Shown here in pieces: positions 1 through 7,533 of a DNA stretch of 64,000 nucleotides. This stretch comes from Flavobacterium araucananum (GTDB lineage Bacteria > Bacteroidota > Bacteroidia > Flavobacteriales > Flavobacteriaceae): assembly GCF_002222055.1 (NCBI RefSeq), contig NZ_MUGS01000014.1, positions 118,042-182,041 on the forward strand, in the 5' to 3' direction. Within the stretch, counting starts at the first letter, position 1. Every line of letters begins with the position of its first letter. The notes below the pieces were generated by a model. That model was given only the letters and a program-made list of their open reading frames with translations. It made no database searches and was not told the DNA's origin. The translations under genes were made by a program, and so were the position numbers.

Positions 1-489
1 GATATTGATGTTGTGCCTGTTATCGGGAAACCATCAAACAAAGAAATTAATAAATGGGATGTAAAATATCTTGATTTAAAAATAACAAACAAATCAAATA
101 AATCAATTGATATTGATGTTGAAATATTACTTAAAAAATCTCAAGATTATGAGATTTTATTAGAAGATGATTTTTTACGTGAAATCCAGAGACAAGAGAA
201 TCTACAAAAGAAATCAAGTCCTTTTTTATCATCAGTATATCTTAATCCCATTGTAAGTAATATGTACATTACTTCAAGAGAAAATGAAACAGAATTTATT
301 GTTGAGAGGAATCAATTAAAACAGAAGTTTGCTTTAACACTTCCACAAAATTCCGTTAATGACAATGTATTTCTAGAATCTATTATCTTATTGGAGAGAA
401 AATCAAATTTAATTGAAGCTCAAGTTTTAGTAAGAAGTGATGATTTCACTAAAGGAGCTCTAATCAAAAACATAACTTTTGAAACATAA
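1..489 (+). CDS. C-terminal part of unrecognised protein (cut by window edge)
   Basis: The reading frame is open from the first base, so the true start lies outside the window and about 162 codons are visible. The product is polar, rich in Lys, Glu and Ile/Leu, and has no membrane segment or signal peptide in the visible part. Predicted strands alternate with charged turns, as in a beta-rich adaptor or immunoglobulin-like domain, but I recognise no family. It is the first member of a string of unrelated small genes separated by structured spacers. Its very AT-rich codon use matches those accessory neighbours more than the genes after 4.8 kb. Confidence 0.6.
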   Translation, partial: DIDVVPVIGKPSNKEINKWDVKYLDLKITNKSNKSIDIDVEILLKKSQDYEILLEDDFLREIQRQENLQKKSSPFLSSVYLNPIVSNMYITSRENETEFIVERNQLKQKFALTLPQNSVNDNVFLESIILLERKSNLIEAQVLVRSDDFTKGALIKNITFET

Positions 490-606
490 AAAAACAGCAC
501 GTAAAAGCTCAATGGATTTTATGGCCGGTATAATTAGTTAGCGGTCAACATATTACGACCCTAATATTAACTAACATCTAACCGACAAACGATTTTAATA
601 GTAAAT
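484..606. other. Hairpin-forming spacer between accessory genes
   Basis: The spacer contains nested inverted repeats: GTTAG near 537 pairs with CTAAC near 574, and inside them GGTC pairs with GACC around a short AT-rich loop. It is shorter than and different from the related spacers at 1683, 3006 and 3715, but it has the same position between unrelated ORFs. This is compatible with a folded recombination site of the attC type. No canonical attC core pair was found. Confidence 0.35.
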
Positions 607-1638
607 ATGGTTGACTTGGAAGATTTTAAACAAGAAAGTGAATGCGTTTACAAAGTTGAACGTTATTCTGTTCGTGACAACGGAGCAGTATTACGTCATC
701 CGCTTGGCGGAAAACGACCCCGGCCAACCGACAAGAGTTGGACTTTTGGAAAACTAAACACCAAAACGGGTTATTTAGAAATTGCTTCGGTTCGTGTTCA
801 CAGAATAGTTGCAACTGCATTTCACGGAGAGCCACCAACAAAAGAACATGTTGTTGACCACATTGACACCAACAAACAAAATAATCGACCAACCAATCTA
901 CGCTGGGTAACAAGATTAGAAAACATCTTGCTGAACCCTATTACTGCCAGACGAATTGAACTTATTTGCGGAAGTGTTGAAGCGTTTCTTGCCGACCCTT
1001 CAAAATTCCGTGACAAATTTCCAGACCCAAACTATGAGTGGATGTGTGCTGTTTCAGCAGAAGAAGCTCAAGTAAGTTTAAAACGAATGCTGTCTTGGGC
1101 AAAAAGCGATAAACCACTGCAGGGAGGTTCGTTAGGAGAATGGATTTTCAGCCGAGAAATTGTTGAAAATACATCTGTTACACGACCTAATTACATAATG
1201 TCTAAAACGCATAATGCAGCACAGCGCATTGTTTTCAACTTTGAGGACAAACCAAATGAATATCCAAGCACTCCACAAGTGTTTGAGGGCGACCCGTTGA
1301 CAGCATATAATGAATGTTTGACCAAGGGAGCTATTTTCTTCCGAAACCATAACGGAGAATATTTAGTTGTTAAAAGTGGGTTTTCCAAAGACAAGCGAAT
1401 CCTATGTGTGCTGACAAGGGCTGCTTATGTATACCGGGAACAAAAAGATGGAGAATGGCAACCCGTACCAGTAGCTGAACTTCCAGAAAAAGTTTCTGAC
1501 AAAGATTTGCCTCATTCACTTGCGGAAATAACGTATGAAGATGGTTTATTTGTACACGGAAAGGCAGAAACGGGTTTCCATCCAACGGAAGAGTTAGAAG
1601 AATTATTCGATGACTTAATAAAAGGATTAGATAGATGA
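607..1638 (+). CDS. HNH endonuclease-domain protein
   Basis: This 343-residue protein has an HNH_3-type nuclease fold at about residues 60-110. The visible elements are a VHRIVATAFHG helix, the VDHID core with catalytic His85, and an NNRPTNLRW segment that supplies the metal-binding Asn/His positions. This arrangement is typical of phage, intron or mobile-element nucleases that nick double-stranded DNA. The first ~58 residues resemble a NUMOD-like DNA-recognition region. The C-terminal ~230 residues are acidic and not recognised. It stands alone between structured spacers with no methyltransferase partner, so a restriction role is not supported. It is more likely a selfish or cassette-borne nuclease. 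The ATG at 607 begins just before the conserved part, so the start is plausible. Confidence 0.85.
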   Translation: MVDLEDFKQESECVYKVERYSVRDNGAVLRHPLGGKRPRPTDKSWTFGKLNTKTGYLEIASVRVHRIVATAFHGEPPTKEHVVDHIDTNKQNNRPTNLRWVTRLENILLNPITARRIELICGSVEAFLADPSKFRDKFPDPNYEWMCAVSAEEAQVSLKRMLSWAKSDKPLQGGSLGEWIFSREIVENTSVTRPNYIMSKTHNAAQRIVFNFEDKPNEYPSTPQVFEGDPLTAYNECLTKGAIFFRNHNGEYLVVKSGFSKDKRILCVLTRAAYVYREQKDGEWQPVPVAELPEKVSDKDLPHSLAEITYEDGLFVHGKAETGFHPTEELEELFDDLIKGLDR

Positions 1639-1682
1639 ATTGATTATTGTTAAACTTAAAATATATAAATTTGGACAAAATA

Positions 1683-1826
1683 CCGAACCCCAACAGCCGT
1701 TTGGCGAGATTGTGGTTTTAGGCTTAACGGGAATTTGGTTTTGTATTTGTAATATTTGGCAAATCCAAAGAATGGAAATAATGTAGTCAAACCTGCTGTA
1801 GTATCAGAACGTTACTAGCAAACCAA
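1683..1826. repeat. Cassette-type spacer, copy 1
   Basis: This non-coding element shares blocks with the spacers at 3006 and 3715: GATTTTGTATTTG-like sequence, then GGCAAATCCAAAGAATGG, then a TGTAGTA...GAACG end. The central part folds as an inverted repeat in which TTTGG/GATTTGC-like sequence pairs with GCAAATCCAAA. It separates the HNH gene from an unrelated membrane-protein gene. I see no ORF in it. Confidence 0.6.
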
Positions 1827-1848
1827 ACAAAAATCAACACTGAAAAAT

Positions 1849-2433
1849 ATGAGAAAAATATTCATCACTATACTTTTCCTCTTTTGCTACTTCAATATTT
1901 CCGCACAAGCTAAAATCTCTAAAACTGGTGAGAAGAATAAAATCGAAATAATCGATGAAAAAATCCCTTATAAAGAAATATTACTTTCCTTTCTCGGAAC
2001 TTTAAGTGCCTTTTTAATTTGGAGAGTCCAACATCAAAAAGACAAAATTAAGGATATAGAAAGCCAGCTATCCGAAAAAAAATATAAATTATATTCTGAA
2101 ATAGTATATTTAATTGTGGACTTAAGTATGGCTAGTAAAATGGGCGAAAAACCATTGACAGAAGAAGATATTCTAAAAAGACTTTTAACTGCAAAGAGAG
2201 AAATGTTTCTTTATGCACCTGATAATATATTTAAAACGTATACTGCTTGGACATTAGAATTACAAGGACCAACTCCTGGGGTTAGCCACTTTAAAACATA
2301 TTTTAAAATGATGAAATTAATCAGAAAAGATATGGGCTTTGGCTCAAGTAAAATAAACTTAGATGATTTTATGCTGTTTCTTATGCAAAACAAAGAAGAA
2401 TATCAAAAATTTAAAGAAGTGAATAATTGGTGA
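1849..2433 (+). CDS. Exported/membrane-anchored hypothetical protein
   Basis: This 194-residue protein has a clear signal peptide ending near SAQA at residue 21. A second hydrophobic segment (about 44-62, ILLSFLGTLSAFLIWRV) is followed by a charged amphipathic helix (HQKDKIKDIESQLSEKKYKL) likely to form a coiled coil. The rest is helical and polar. The layout suggests an inner-membrane anchor with a cytoplasmic helical domain. I do not recognise the family. It lies in the accessory stretch, with an AT-rich composition unlike the core genes downstream. Confidence 0.65.
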   Translation: MRKIFITILFLFCYFNISAQAKISKTGEKNKIEIIDEKIPYKEILLSFLGTLSAFLIWRVQHQKDKIKDIESQLSEKKYKLYSEIVYLIVDLSMASKMGEKPLTEEDILKRLLTAKREMFLYAPDNIFKTYTAWTLELQGPTPGVSHFKTYFKMMKLIRKDMGFGSSKINLDDFMLFLMQNKEEYQKFKEVNNW

Positions 2434-2495
2434 TAACGGTTCAGCTGGTAAGAGCCACTACAACATTAGCAGTAATATTTTAGAAATAAAAGCTT
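2434..2495. other. Short structured spacer in accessory array
   Basis: This 62-bp gap starts TGATAACGG and contains GAGCCACTACAAC, which resembles the GGCTATTACAA and AGCTACTACAAC openings of the spacers at 3006 and 3715. It may be a shortened or alternative form of the same spacer. No gene is present. Confidence 0.3.
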
Positions 2496-2993
2496 ATGAC
2501 AACAACAACTATTGACCACTTAAACTTAGTTTTCACTTTTATAAACTTATGTGTTTTCATTTACTTTACTATACTTGTTTATAAATATAATAAATCTAAA
2601 GATCGTATTGATTTTTTACGTCAAGTTCCTCTAATTTCCATTGAACAAAATTATAACAGCAACTATTATATCAAAAATGTAGGGAGCGGTCCAGCTCTAA
2701 ATGTTAGAATGTTAAGCCAACCTGATTTTGAGAATAAAACATGGAGAAAAAACGAAATCGGATATAGTTTGTTTGGAGATTCAACTGAAATTGAATTAAA
2801 CACATTTGATAAAAGTGCTTATCTAATATTATATACTGACATTCATCAGAAAAAATATTTTTCATATATGAACAATAATATTTTAAGTTTTGGCACTTAT
2901 AAAAAAACTAAATCTCACGATGAAATTAATAAAATTCTGAAGTTTAAAAAACCAAAAGAACAGTTAAGGGATAAACATTCTCCATCTGTTTAA
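2496..2993 (+). CDS. Single-pass membrane hypothetical protein
   Basis: This 165-residue protein has one N-terminal membrane helix (about residues 8-30, LNLVFTFINLCVFIYFTILV). It is followed by Lys-rich positive residues, then a soluble domain with a NVGSGPALNVRM-like segment. That segment is common in small membrane-anchored proteins whose soluble part is a beta-sandwich. No catalytic motif is seen. The lack of operon partners and the flanking structured spacers suggest a cassette-borne gene. Function is unknown. Confidence 0.65.
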   Translation: MTTTTIDHLNLVFTFINLCVFIYFTILVYKYNKSKDRIDFLRQVPLISIEQNYNSNYYIKNVGSGPALNVRMLSQPDFENKTWRKNEIGYSLFGDSTEIELNTFDKSAYLILYTDIHQKKYFSYMNNNILSFGTYKKTKSHDEINKILKFKKPKEQLRDKHSPSV

Positions 2994-3005
2994 AAATACT
3001 ACTTC

Positions 3006-3172
3006 TAATGGCTATTACAAATCATTTGGACAATTGGCCTAGTGGAAAGTTGATTTTGTATTTGGGGTGATTTGCACGCCTGTTCGCTATCGTTCAGATG
3101 GCAAATCCAAAGAATGGCTTAATTTAGTCCCAAACTCGATGTAGTACCGAACGTAGTGCGAAACTATACCAA
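3006..3172. repeat. Cassette-type spacer, copy 2
   Basis: This is the best-formed copy of the spacer. It opens with GGCTATTACAAATCATTTGG, has an inverted repeat (3061-3075 pairing with GCAAATCCAAA at 3101-3111) around a TGTTCGCTATCGTTCA loop, and closes with TTTAGTCCCAAACTCGATG and TAGTACCGAACG. Copy 3 shares the opening, the arm and the TTTAGTCCCAAACT block. It contains no ORF. Confidence 0.65.
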
Positions 3173-3184
3173 AAAAAACCGAAA

Positions 3185-3709
3185 ATGATACCAGAATTTA
3201 AACCTTCACTAACTTTTGAATTTAATAATTCAAAAAAAATATTTGAAAACTTACTCGAGGAATATTCTGATTTTGATAAGCAACCTCTTAAATCGAGATT
3301 TGCAATAAATTGTGCAATAAACTCTTGGCATTTAACTGACTGGACTTTTCAAGAATTCTTTATTAATGATATTCGATTTCAAGATAAAGTTAGCGTTGAT
3401 AAAAAAGGTAATGACAATTTCGTCCAAGGAATAATTCTTTATCAACAATACTTAACAAAACTTTGTCCTGAATTAGAGTATATGAGATTAATTACAAATG
3501 GAACTAAACATTGCATTTTAAAAGATAAAAACCGAAAAGAAAAAACAATTACCAAAGTGGGTGATTTTTGTAGTTCAGATTTTTCAAGACACGATTTTAA
3601 TGTAACTCGTTTTATTATAGAGATAGATAAAGAAAAGAATATCGATTTTGAAAAAACACTTTTGAAAACAATGGAATTTTGGAAAGAATTCATAATAGCA
3701 CCTAAATAA
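3185..3709 (+). CDS. Hypothetical cytoplasmic protein
   Basis: This 174-residue protein has no signal peptide or membrane helix. It carries aromatic-rich helices (SWHLTDWTFQEFF) and an LITNGTKHC segment. That layout is shared by a loose group of small helical proteins found in accessory regions of many bacteria, but I cannot name a function. It is flanked on both sides by the structured spacers (copies 2 and 3), so it behaves as a self-contained cassette. The ATG at 3185 follows an A-rich leader typical of this phylum. Confidence 0.65.
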   Translation: MIPEFKPSLTFEFNNSKKIFENLLEEYSDFDKQPLKSRFAINCAINSWHLTDWTFQEFFINDIRFQDKVSVDKKGNDNFVQGIILYQQYLTKLCPELEYMRLITNGTKHCILKDKNRKEKTITKVGDFCSSDFSRHDFNVTRFIIEIDKEKNIDFEKTLLKTMEFWKEFIIAPK

Positions 3710-3714
3710 ACAGC

Positions 3715-3905
3715 TATCGACAATAGCTACTACAACGGATTTGGGCAATTGGCTAAATGCAAGGTTGGTTTTGTATTTGGGATGATTTACTTTATCTATT
3801 CGCTAAGGCTCGGTTGTTTGGCCTGTTTGATATCTCCGGTGGAAAATCCAATAATAGATCTTAATTTAGTCCCAAACTGCTGTAATAGCATTGTGCAATA
3901 CTCCC
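3715..3905. repeat. Cassette-type spacer, copy 3
   Basis: This copy shares with copy 2 the AGCTACTACAACGGATTTGG opening, GGTTTTGTATTTGGGATGATTT, GGAAAATCCAATAAT, and the TTAATTTAGTCCCAAACT block near the end. The loop between the arms is longer and different. Apparent ORFs running through it on both strands (3749-4147 and its antisense) are carried by the repeat and are not credible genes. Confidence 0.55.
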
Positions 3906-3906
3906 T

Positions 3907-3983
3907 AGCCCCGATAGTAGTGGAAATCCTTTTGTGCCGGGGTTCGGCACAAAAGATTGGAACGGATAGCGGGAAAAAGCTCC
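3907..3983. repeat. Structured hairpin repeat, family R1, copy A
   Basis: The repeat opens AGCCCCGATAG and closes ATAGCGGGAAAAAGCTCC. The centre is a long hairpin, CTTTTGTGCCG pairing with CGGCACAAAAG. The opening and closing blocks also pair partly (CCCGATA with TAGCGGG, AGC with GCT). Related copies lie at 11837-11990 and 48176-48332. In the last copy the stem bases differ on both sides, so pairing is kept. Confidence 0.75.
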
Positions 3984-3993
3984 AAAAAAATAA

Positions 3994-4206
3994 TATCAAA
4001 CCGAAAAAGATACAACAAAAAATTACCACAAGGACCACCGTAATTCTCAAAACCAAATCAAAGACCCAAAAAGCACAGGTCCAGAGAGCAGCCCTTATGA
4101 CCCGGAGAACCCCCGTAAGGAATCCCAAAGCGGCCCCAAAGACATAACCGGGAAGGACATAGAAAAGGACCTTATAGATAATAACAGCAGAATGATACTA
4201 ATTTGA
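3994..4206 (+). pseudogene. Start-less remnant of a small polar protein gene
   Basis: An open frame of 70 codons reads as a highly polar Asn/Lys/Asp/Pro-rich peptide with HKDHRNSQNQIKDPKSTGPE, then SPYDPENPRKESQSGPKD and ITGKDIEKDLID. It ends at TGA 4204-4206. The codon structure looks genuine, but a stop at 3991 and the lack of any ATG, GTG or TTG leave it without a start. The R1 repeat sits exactly where the 5' end should be. I infer a small gene whose beginning was replaced by the repeat. Confidence 0.45.
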
Positions 4207-4296
4207 ACTCGGATGTAAGGTAAAATACCTAAAATAATAATCAAATCTTTGTACCTTTATTCAAAGCTATTGTGTTATTGTTTAAACTATTATATC

Positions 4297-4584
4297 TTGG
4301 AAAAATCATCCGTTTATTTTGACAGTATACTAAGCAGGCTTGCCCGGAGTTACCCAGGCACCTGCCCGTTAGAAGATCTGGCATCCCTTGTAATGCCCCA
4401 GTATAATATCCTGAAAACATTTAGCGAAAATATTACTGCCCAAAGGCAATACCAGGCAAAAATACTAGATACCCTGATCCTGCTGGATGATCAGGGGTAC
4501 ATTGTCCTTGATCCAGACACAGATGAGAGTTCCATAACCCTGAAGGGCCTTCTGAAAATAAACAATACGGTATTTAGCAATTAA
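4297..4584 (+). CDS. Small hypothetical protein, winged-helix-like
   Basis: The 95-residue product from a TTG start reads EKSSVYFDSILSRLAR... and continues to a TLILLDDQGYIVLDPD segment followed by TLKGLLKI. The order of helices followed by a short beta-hairpin resembles a winged-helix domain, but no DNA-binding role is proven. The frame is open to an earlier TTG at 4249. I prefer 4297 because the residues before it are unlike the rest (Tyr/Leu/Cys-rich). It is transcribed alone, upstream of the methyltransferase gene. Confidence 0.5.
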   Translation: MEKSSVYFDSILSRLARSYPGTCPLEDLASLVMPQYNILKTFSENITAQRQYQAKILDTLILLDDQGYIVLDPDTDESSITLKGLLKINNTVFSN

Positions 4585-4874
4585 CCTGTGCCGCATAATT
4601 CGAATAAATACAGCTTTACAACCCGTAATTTGAAATTTGCCGCGCACTGATAAAAACAGTAAAAATAATCCTCCCTAATCATCGCCCCCAAAAACTCCTG
4701 AAGAATTTAAGGCGTTTTTTATGGTGGCCTTGTACTTAAAAAAAAATCACCTATTTGGTGTATTTTCATTTTTAATCGTATTTTAGTTTAACAGAAAATA
4801 CTAGAGTTTGATAAAGCTGTAAACTACTTATACTTACACAACTTTATGATTCATTTTTTATTACAGCAACGACA

Positions 4875-5513
4875 ATGGACCCATACACAGAATCATTTAA
4901 AATCTGGAACAAGATCGCTTCACTGTATCAGGACAGGTTTATGGACCTTGACCTCTACAATGCCACTTATGACTTTGTATGTAATTCAATGGATAAAACA
5001 GAACCAAAAATTCTGGAAATTGGCTGCGGTCCGGGAAATATTACAAAGTACCTGTTATCAAAAAGGCCGGACTTTGATATTTTCGGCATTGACATCGCCC
5101 CAAAAATGATAGAGCTTGCAAAAAAGAATAATCCGACAGCCCGTTTTTCGGTAATGGACAGCAGAAAAATTGACCAGATCAAAGAAAAATATGACGCCAT
5201 AGTCTGCGGCTTTTGCCTTCCGTATTTATCGCAGGCTGACTCTCAAAAACTCATCAGTGACTCTTATAAGCTGCTCAGTGATAATGGACTGGTTTATATG
5301 AGTTTTGTAGAAGGCGACCCGGAGAGATCCGGTTTTCAGTCTGGCAGCAGCGGGGAAAGGATTTACTTCTATTTTCATACTTTAGAGGATTTAAAAACAG
5401 AATTTGTACAAAATAAATTTGAAGAGCTTCAGGTATTCAAAGCAGCATACAGGAAATCAGAAACCAAGACTGAGATTCACACCATACTAACTGCCAGAAA
5501 GAAGGCTGTATAA
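4875..5513 (+). CDS. Class I SAM-dependent methyltransferase
   Basis: This 212-residue protein has the Rossmann-type methyltransferase signature. Motif I is ILEIGCGPGN (residues ~46-55) and the acidic ribose-binding residue comes in GIDIAPKMIELA (Asp73). A motif IV-like region, YDAIVCGFCLPYLS, and the post-motif LLSDNGLVYMSF follow. This matches the Methyltransf_11/25 group of small-molecule methyltransferases. The substrate cannot be told from sequence, and neighbours give no pathway. The start at 4875 (MDPYTESF) fits the usual short N-terminal helix. An overlapping frame from 4846 is a shadow. Confidence 0.85.
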   Translation: MDPYTESFKIWNKIASLYQDRFMDLDLYNATYDFVCNSMDKTEPKILEIGCGPGNITKYLLSKRPDFDIFGIDIAPKMIELAKKNNPTARFSVMDSRKIDQIKEKYDAIVCGFCLPYLSQADSQKLISDSYKLLSDNGLVYMSFVEGDPERSGFQSGSSGERIYFYFHTLEDLKTEFVQNKFEELQVFKAAYRKSETKTEIHTILTARKKAV

Positions 5514-5689
5514 AAAGTAAATCCGCCGCCTTGCATTTTGTGACAAAATGATATGGTGTTTTCAAAACCTGAAATCTACAACTTATAAACCTTTACAATA
5601 TTGGAATGATGAAACATTCACCTGAATTATTATAACACCAAACGTTATAATTTAAAATACATTCGAACAAAAATAAAACCCCGTCAACG

Positions 5690-7198
5690 ATGTATGATAA
5701 TATATTTCTATTGAAAGACATTGTGGAGAATGCTCCTCTGCCTATAGCCGTTTATACAGGTGATGAACTAAAAATAGAACTGGCCAATCCCGCCATGATA
5801 CAAGCCTGGGGCAAAGGCGGTCAGGTTATTGGAAAAACATACCTTGAAGTACTTCCTGAAACCCAAAACCAGCCGTTTTTTGAGCAGGCACTCCAGGTGC
5901 TCAAGACCGGAATTCCCTTTCATGCCAAAGACAAAAAAGTAGACCTTGTAATTGATGGGGGCTTGAAAACCTATTATTTTGACTACAACTTTATTCCTCT
6001 TTTTGATAAAGAGGCTAACATCTACGGCGTGATGAACACAGGAGCAGATGTAACGGACCTGCATCTGGCAAAGCTACAGACCCAAAGCGCAGAGGAAAGG
6101 CTCAGAATGGCCATTGATTCCTCAGGCATGGGGACCTATGAAATAGACCTTGCCACAAAGAAAATCAAAACTTCCGGAAATTTCAATACAATCTGGTCTA
6201 TCGACGGGGAAATAGCCAACGAACAGCTCATCTCAAAACTGCACCCCGAGGATCAGGCACTGCGCGAGAAAGCGCACCTGCAGGCACAGAGAACAGGAAA
6301 AATGTGCTATGAGGCCCGAATTGTAAATGAGGACCAGAGTATTAAATGGGTGAAGATCAATGGTAAAATCATCACGGACGAGAATGAAACCCCTTCCACT
6401 ATTATCGGCATTATCCAGGATATCCATGAGCAGAAAGCCTTTGAAGAGGAATTAAAAAACAAGGTGGAGCAAAGCACGCAGGAGCTCAGAAGATCCAATG
6501 ATGACCTTTTGCATTTCGCCAATGTAGTGAGCCATGACCTGAGAGAGCCGGTGAGAAAAATTAAAAGCTTCAGCTCCCTTTTAAGAAATGAAAAGCAAAT
6601 CCACTTTAGTGAAAATGCTAAAAAATATATCAGCAAAATTGAGCAGTCTACCCAAAGAATGGGCAACCTGATAGAGGGGATACTGGCCTATTCGACACTG
6701 GACAAAACCATGCAGCCTATTGAAAAAATTGATCTGAGTGAAGTGATTGAAAACATAAAAACAGACCTGGAACTCCTTATAAAAGAAAAAGGCGCCATAC
6801 TGATCACTTGTGAATTCCCGGAAATAGAAGGCGCGCCGATTCTAATTGGCCAGCTTTTCTACAACCTGATACAAAATGCGCTGAAATTCTCCAAGGCAGA
6901 TGAGCCGCCGAGGGTCATCATAACCTGCTCTGTGGTGAATATTGAAGGCCGGGACTCGGTAGAGATCAAAATCAAAGACAATGGCATAGGGATTGATGAG
7001 GCTTTCGCCGAGAAAATTTTTACTGCCTTTGAAAGGCTGCATTCCAAAGACAAGTATGAAGGCAACGGCCTGGGACTTGCACTGTGCAGAAAAATAGCCA
7101 AAAGGCATCATGGTACGATCACCGCCCTGGGCCAGAAAGATAACGGAGCTGAGTTCACCGTAACGCTGCCCCTGAGACAGACAGCGGATACTATTTGA
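5690..7198 (+). CDS. PAS-domain sensor histidine kinase
   Basis: This 502-residue cytoplasmic kinase has no membrane segment. It has two PAS domains (about 5-125 and 130-255, the second with the PAC-like IIGIIQDIHEQK end), a coiled linker, and a HisKA domain with the phospho-acceptor His282 in VVSHDLREPVRKI. The HATPase domain follows, with NALKFS (N box), DNGIGID (G1) and GNGLGLALCRK (G2). It is probably a soluble sensor of redox, light or a small ligand. No response regulator is adjacent, so it is an orphan kinase, and its partner is unknown. Confidence 0.9.
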   Translation: MYDNIFLLKDIVENAPLPIAVYTGDELKIELANPAMIQAWGKGGQVIGKTYLEVLPETQNQPFFEQALQVLKTGIPFHAKDKKVDLVIDGGLKTYYFDYNFIPLFDKEANIYGVMNTGADVTDLHLAKLQTQSAEERLRMAIDSSGMGTYEIDLATKKIKTSGNFNTIWSIDGEIANEQLISKLHPEDQALREKAHLQAQRTGKMCYEARIVNEDQSIKWVKINGKIITDENETPSTIIGIIQDIHEQKAFEEELKNKVEQSTQELRRSNDDLLHFANVVSHDLREPVRKIKSFSSLLRNEKQIHFSENAKKYISKIEQSTQRMGNLIEGILAYSTLDKTMQPIEKIDLSEVIENIKTDLELLIKEKGAILITCEFPEIEGAPILIGQLFYNLIQNALKFSKADEPPRVIITCSVVNIEGRDSVEIKIKDNGIGIDEAFAEKIFTAFERLHSKDKYEGNGLGLALCRKIAKRHHGTITALGQKDNGAEFTVTLPLRQTADTI

Positions 7199-7465
7199 AA
7201 ATCTTATTTTATATCCTGTTTGTATCAAAAATGCTTCGATATTTATTCCAGCAGCTACTTTTTTGATCTGATAATTTACAGAGAAGAAATATCCTTTTGC
7301 TGTTACAGAATTATCTTCATTGGCTGGTCTGTCCCCTAAAAACAGGGTTCTTAAACTTCCCGAATCAGCGCCATGGGTTTGCTGAAGAATGTTTTGGGCT
7401 TTTTGGTCCAAAACTACGCGCGTATCATTGCAGCTTAGGCAGGTGGTGAGAGGAGAAATCGACAT
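7199..7465 (-). other. Possible small gene or gene remnant of unknown type
   Basis: The stretch between the convergent kinase and amidohydrolase genes is open on the minus strand from an ATG at 7465. It reads MSISPLTTCLSCNDTRVVLD, then QQTHGADSGSLRTLFLGDR and AKGYFFSVNYQIKKVAAG. Composition is protein-like, but the frame then runs antisense into the kinase gene without its own stop. This may be the surviving 5' part of a deleted gene. I recognise no family, and it could be chance. Confidence 0.25.
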
Positions 7466-7533
7466 GAGATCCTTTCTTGAACCCAGACAAATAAAGAAAA
7501 GAATAGGCAGAGGATTATCAATATTACTTCCTA

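Noticed and set aside
1132..1693. Minus-strand frames across the HNH gene
   Set aside because: They are antisense shadows of the HNH endonuclease gene with no recognisable motifs.
3749..4147. 132-codon frame on the plus strand and its 110-codon antisense partner
   Set aside because: Both run through spacer copy 3 and the R1 hairpin repeat, so openness comes from repeat sequence. The product has no protein-like pattern before the real polar remnant, which is in another frame.
6842..7465. 207-codon minus-strand frame
   Set aside because: Most of it is antisense to the C-terminal domain of the PAS kinase. Only the part outside the kinase gene (7199-7465) is kept, as a low-confidence feature.
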